Below, in pieces: positions 63,491 to 64,000 of a DNA stretch of 64,000 bases. A model generated the notes under the pieces. It worked only from the letters and a program-made list of their open reading frames with translations. It was not told the origin of the DNA and made no database searches. The number at the start of each line of letters is the position of its first letter. Positions within the stretch are counted from its first letter, which is position 1. The position numbers and the translations under genes were made by a program. This DNA comes from Dasyornis broadbenti (taxonomy: Eukaryota; Chordata; Aves; Passeriformes; Dasyornithidae), in NCBI GenBank assembly GCA_013397935.1, contig VZRN01006295.1, positions 398,111-462,110 on the forward strand, read 5' to 3'.

Positions 63491-64000
63491 TAATGATGCA
63501 TTAAATCAATGTAATTTAGAATAGTCCAAATATCCTTCCTAAAATAAATTCAGGCTTTGAAATCATAGTCTCTGCTGATAATCTGGAAAAGATAAACCTG
63601 CAAAATTATGGGACAGAGTTGTACACAGCATGAGAAGAGGCCTTGAGATTAAAAAAAAAAAAAGCCAAGACCAAAACACAACAGAAAACCAAACGGGAAG
63701 GTAAAGCCTATCCCAACTCAGCTTGGTACAGCCCAGCTTGTTCTGGATTGTTCTGAGAGATGCCTGCAAGTGCCTACTTGGTGTCCCAGCTGATGAGCTG
63801 TGTGTCAGAGCAATAGACACATCCCTCTACCAGCTAAGCTATCAGTGAATGACAATGAAACAGCAACAACAAATGCTGCCAACAGACAGAGAACATAACC
63901 TTCTTCTAAAAAACTGCTTAGTAAGTTACCATATCACTGCTCACTCCAGGGTGGGTTTGATGAACTCTTTTCAATCCTGTAGGAGAATTACACTGAGGCA
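63491..64000 (-). other. FBXL7: FBXL7 upstream intron, end of window
   Basis: Nothing coding. An isolated tRNA A-box-like sequence lies on the - strand at 63844..63825 (see findings). Confidence 0.65.

Noticed and set aside
54390..64000. N-terminal exons of FBXL7
   Set aside because: No - strand match to the expected Ser-rich N-terminus with proper splice sites was seen; presumed beyond the window.

Overview
This is a nuclear genomic window from a bird, most likely a passerine (songbird). It is AT-rich and contains widely spaced, spliced coding exons. It also carries many CR1 LINE fragments whose 3' ends have the typical 8-bp terminal repeat, bird-type endogenous retrovirus LTRs, and one SINE with a tRNA-Ile head and a CR1-like tail. 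That SINE resembles TguSINE1, which is known from passerines. The assembly has a 65-base N gap and one isolated N. No bacterial, viral or plasmid gene system is present.

Only two protein-coding genes can be supported, both partial and both known families. On the + strand, two exons (10028..10220 and 17289..17611) encode the C-terminal part of MARCHF11 (MARCH11), a membrane-bound RING-CH E3 ubiquitin ligase; its RING-CH exon(s) should lie before position 1, so 1..10027 is read as intron. On the - strand, two exons (54389..53778 and 49158..48422) encode the F-box and leucine-rich repeats of FBXL7, the substrate receptor of an SCF ubiquitin ligase; its short N-terminal exon(s) should lie beyond 64000. 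The genes are convergent with about 31 kb between stop codons. From memory this matches the FBXL7/MARCHF11 order on human 5p15.1. All internal splice junctions seen here are canonical and in phase.

Layout: 1..10027 MARCHF11 intron with a CR1 ORF1/ORF2 fragment (about 2395..3690) and a CR1 3' end (8580..8916); 10028..17611 MARCHF11 exons and last intron; 17612..18724 its probable 3' UTR; 18725..24708 a transposon cluster (CR1 split by an LTR, a second LTR at the CR1 end, another CR1, a third LTR); 24709..46000 mostly unique intergenic DNA with a CpG-rich patch (34181..34375), a large polypurine microsatellite (36710..37066), the N gap and an old CR1; 46087..48421 possible FBXL7 3' UTR; 48422..54389 FBXL7 exons and their intron; 54390..64000 FBXL7 upstream intron with an old CR1, the SINE and a young CR1.

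I found no clearly new biological system. The observations most worth checking are a 97-codon in-frame extension of the MARCHF11 exon into its intron, ending next to a poly(A)-like hexamer (possible intronic polyadenylation isoform); the isolated CpG-rich patch between the genes; a perfect 25-bp repeat occurring twice, 1.2 kb apart, in the FBXL7 intron; and the nested transposon cluster.
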